Source: Cardamine occulta
Lineage: Eukaryota > Streptophyta > Magnoliopsida > Brassicales > Brassicaceae
Length of the DNA stretch: 64,000 nt
Assembly: GCA_028015245.1 (NCBI GenBank)
Contig: CM051367.1
Span: forward strand, 654,347 to 718,346
Direction of reading: 5' to 3'
Below are positions 62,831 to 64,000 of this stretch, one piece after another. The position numbers were made by a program, and so were the translations under genes. The notes beneath the pieces were generated by a model, which was given only the letters and a program-made list of their open reading frames with translations, was not told where the DNA came from and searched no databases. Every line of letters begins with the position of its first letter. The first letter of the stretch is position 1.

Positions 62831-64000
62831 GAGAGTCTTAGCAATTCCAAAATGTCCCATTAAGCCTCCTCCATGCGCTTCCCTAACTAGCAAATCTCTC
62901 ATGAGCAATTAGGCACACACAAATTTTTCCATAGAATAAGAATCCTTCATGCCTAAAATACTTCCCAAAAGCAAATTTAACACAAGACTTGTAAATTTCT
63001 TGAAATTCAGAATCAGTCTCGTATAAATCCTTTAGTTGCTCCAAAACCTAACAACTTAGCATCCAAAGTAGTAATCAAAACATACCTCCGAGATAAGGCA
63101 TCGGCAACAATATTTTCTTTACCTTTTTTGTACTTGATTACATACGGAAATGTTTCAATGAACTCTATCCACCTAGCATGCCGTTTGTTAAGCTTTTGCT
63201 GACCTTTCAAATGCTTTTAAGGACTCATGATCAGTATGGATGATGAACTCCTTTGGCCATAGGTAGTGCTGCCATGTTTGCACCAGCCGGACCAAGGCAT
63301 ACAACTCTTTGTCATAGGTCGGATAGTTCAAAGTGGCTCCTCCAAGCTTCTCACTTGAAAAAAGGCAATGGGCTTCTTCTCTTGCATCAAAACCACAGCA
63401 ATACCTACACGGATGCATCACATTCAATTTCAAAAGTTTTCATAAAATCTGTAAAGACAAAAGGGGTGCTTGGTAAGTTTCTCCTTCATGGTTTGGAATG
63501 CTTTTTCTTGTGCTTCTTCCCATTTGAATCCCACACTCTTCTTGATCACTTCAGTAAGTGGAGCAGCTATGGTGCTAAAATCTTTCACAAATCTCCTATA
63601 GAATCCAGCAAGTCCATGAAACTCCTCACTTCGCTCACAGGTACTAGGACTTACGCCATTCACGGATAACTCTCACTTTTTCTTCATCAACCTGTATACC
63701 CTGTGCACTCACAACAAAACCTAGAAACACAAGATTATCCGTGCAAAAGGTACACTTCTTTAGGTTTAACAAACAACTTTTCTTTCCTTAGAACTTCTAA
63801 AACAGATTTCGGATGCTCAATATGATCCTCTAAGTTTTTGCTATAAAGGAGAATGTCATCAAAGTAGACAACAACAAAAACTCCAATGAAAGCTCTTAGG
63901 ACATGGTTTATTAATCTCATGAAAGTGCTGGGTGCATTAGTTAATCCAAAAGGCATTACTAACCACTCATATAATCCATGTTTTGTTTTAAAAGTCTATT
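62831..64000 (-). pseudogene. Gypsy RT-RNase H remnant (second copy)
   Basis: RT motifs MPFGLTNAPSTFMRL and VVVYFDDILLYSK lie at 63850-63956. GLAGFYRRFVKDFSTIAAPL follows at about 63560-63620. RNase H has YPTYDKELYALVRL, HTDHESLK and VADALSRRY. Frameshifts near 63045, 63215, 63355, 63410, 63470, 63640 and 63765 break the frame; the intact copy is open through all of these, so either this copy is older or the sequence here is of low quality. Confidence 0.85.

Larger units (their letters stand above)
62435..64000 (-). mobile_element. Second copy of the Gypsy element (pol part), cut by gap and window edge
   Basis: Near-identical to about 44085-45640 of the intact Gypsy element, on the same strand. 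Both ends are missing. It differs by many small indels, often one base, and by CAG-to-CG type changes. No LTR is visible in the window. Confidence 0.88.

Overview
The window looks like plant nuclear heterochromatin, probably centromeric or pericentromeric. It is almost entirely satellite DNA and retroelements, and I see no host single-copy gene, tRNA gene or rRNA gene. The evidence for a plant is direct: Copia and Ty3/Gypsy LTR retrotransposons with initiator-tRNA-Met primer sites, plant-style TATA boxes, and a caulimovirus-like endogenous pararetrovirus. A eudicot is likely. Brassicaceae would fit but I cannot prove it from the sequence.

Layout. A tandem satellite with a monomer of about 430 bp forms the matrix, in one orientation throughout, in six blocks (4387-8388, 9365-12149, 13121-16907, 22078-26264, 37722-42618, 49017-54574, plus a 66-bp stub at 201-266). 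Two monomer types alternate, giving a dimer of about 860 bp. The blocks are separated by insertions. (1) An LTR remnant at the left edge (1-200) and two solo LTRs of the same minus-strand family (8389-9364, 12150-13120). (2) A non-autonomous Copia-like element (267-4386, +) with target duplication CAGAG. (3) A decayed Copia element, here called C (16908-22077, +). (4) A second copy of that family, A (26265-37721, -), target duplication TCCTC, itself interrupted by (5) a different and younger Copia, B (29094-34716, +), target duplication ACTTA. (6) A nearly intact Ty3/Gypsy element (42619-49016, -), target duplication AAGTT, whose pol frame runs into its 3' LTR as in CRM-type centromeric retrotransposons. 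(7) A broken endogenous pararetrovirus (54575 to the assembly gap at 62335-62434). (8) After the gap, a damaged second copy of the Gypsy pol (62435-64000, -).

Relationships. The non-autonomous element shares its LTR ends, primer site, 3' leader and polypurine tract with Copia B, so a B-like element is its likely source of enzymes. The solo LTRs share the same target duplication and the same neighbouring satellite deletion, so they spread by segmental duplication of the satellite and not by separate insertions.

The most interesting signal is a hairpin found in all the LTR families here, Copia and Gypsy alike. The loop is conserved (TTTTTCCCA..GG..TTT), while the stem sequence differs between families yet remains self-complementary. 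It is followed by a conserved GGTTTTTA..GAGG box. The pattern looks like a structured RNA or DNA element shared across two superfamilies.

Caution: several stretches (about 13.7-14.3 kb, 16.8 kb, 20-21.5 kb, 62.4-64 kb) carry clustered small indels and recurrent CAG-to-CG or CAGC-to-CGAC changes that resemble uncorrected long-read errors. Some frameshifts described below may therefore not be biological.
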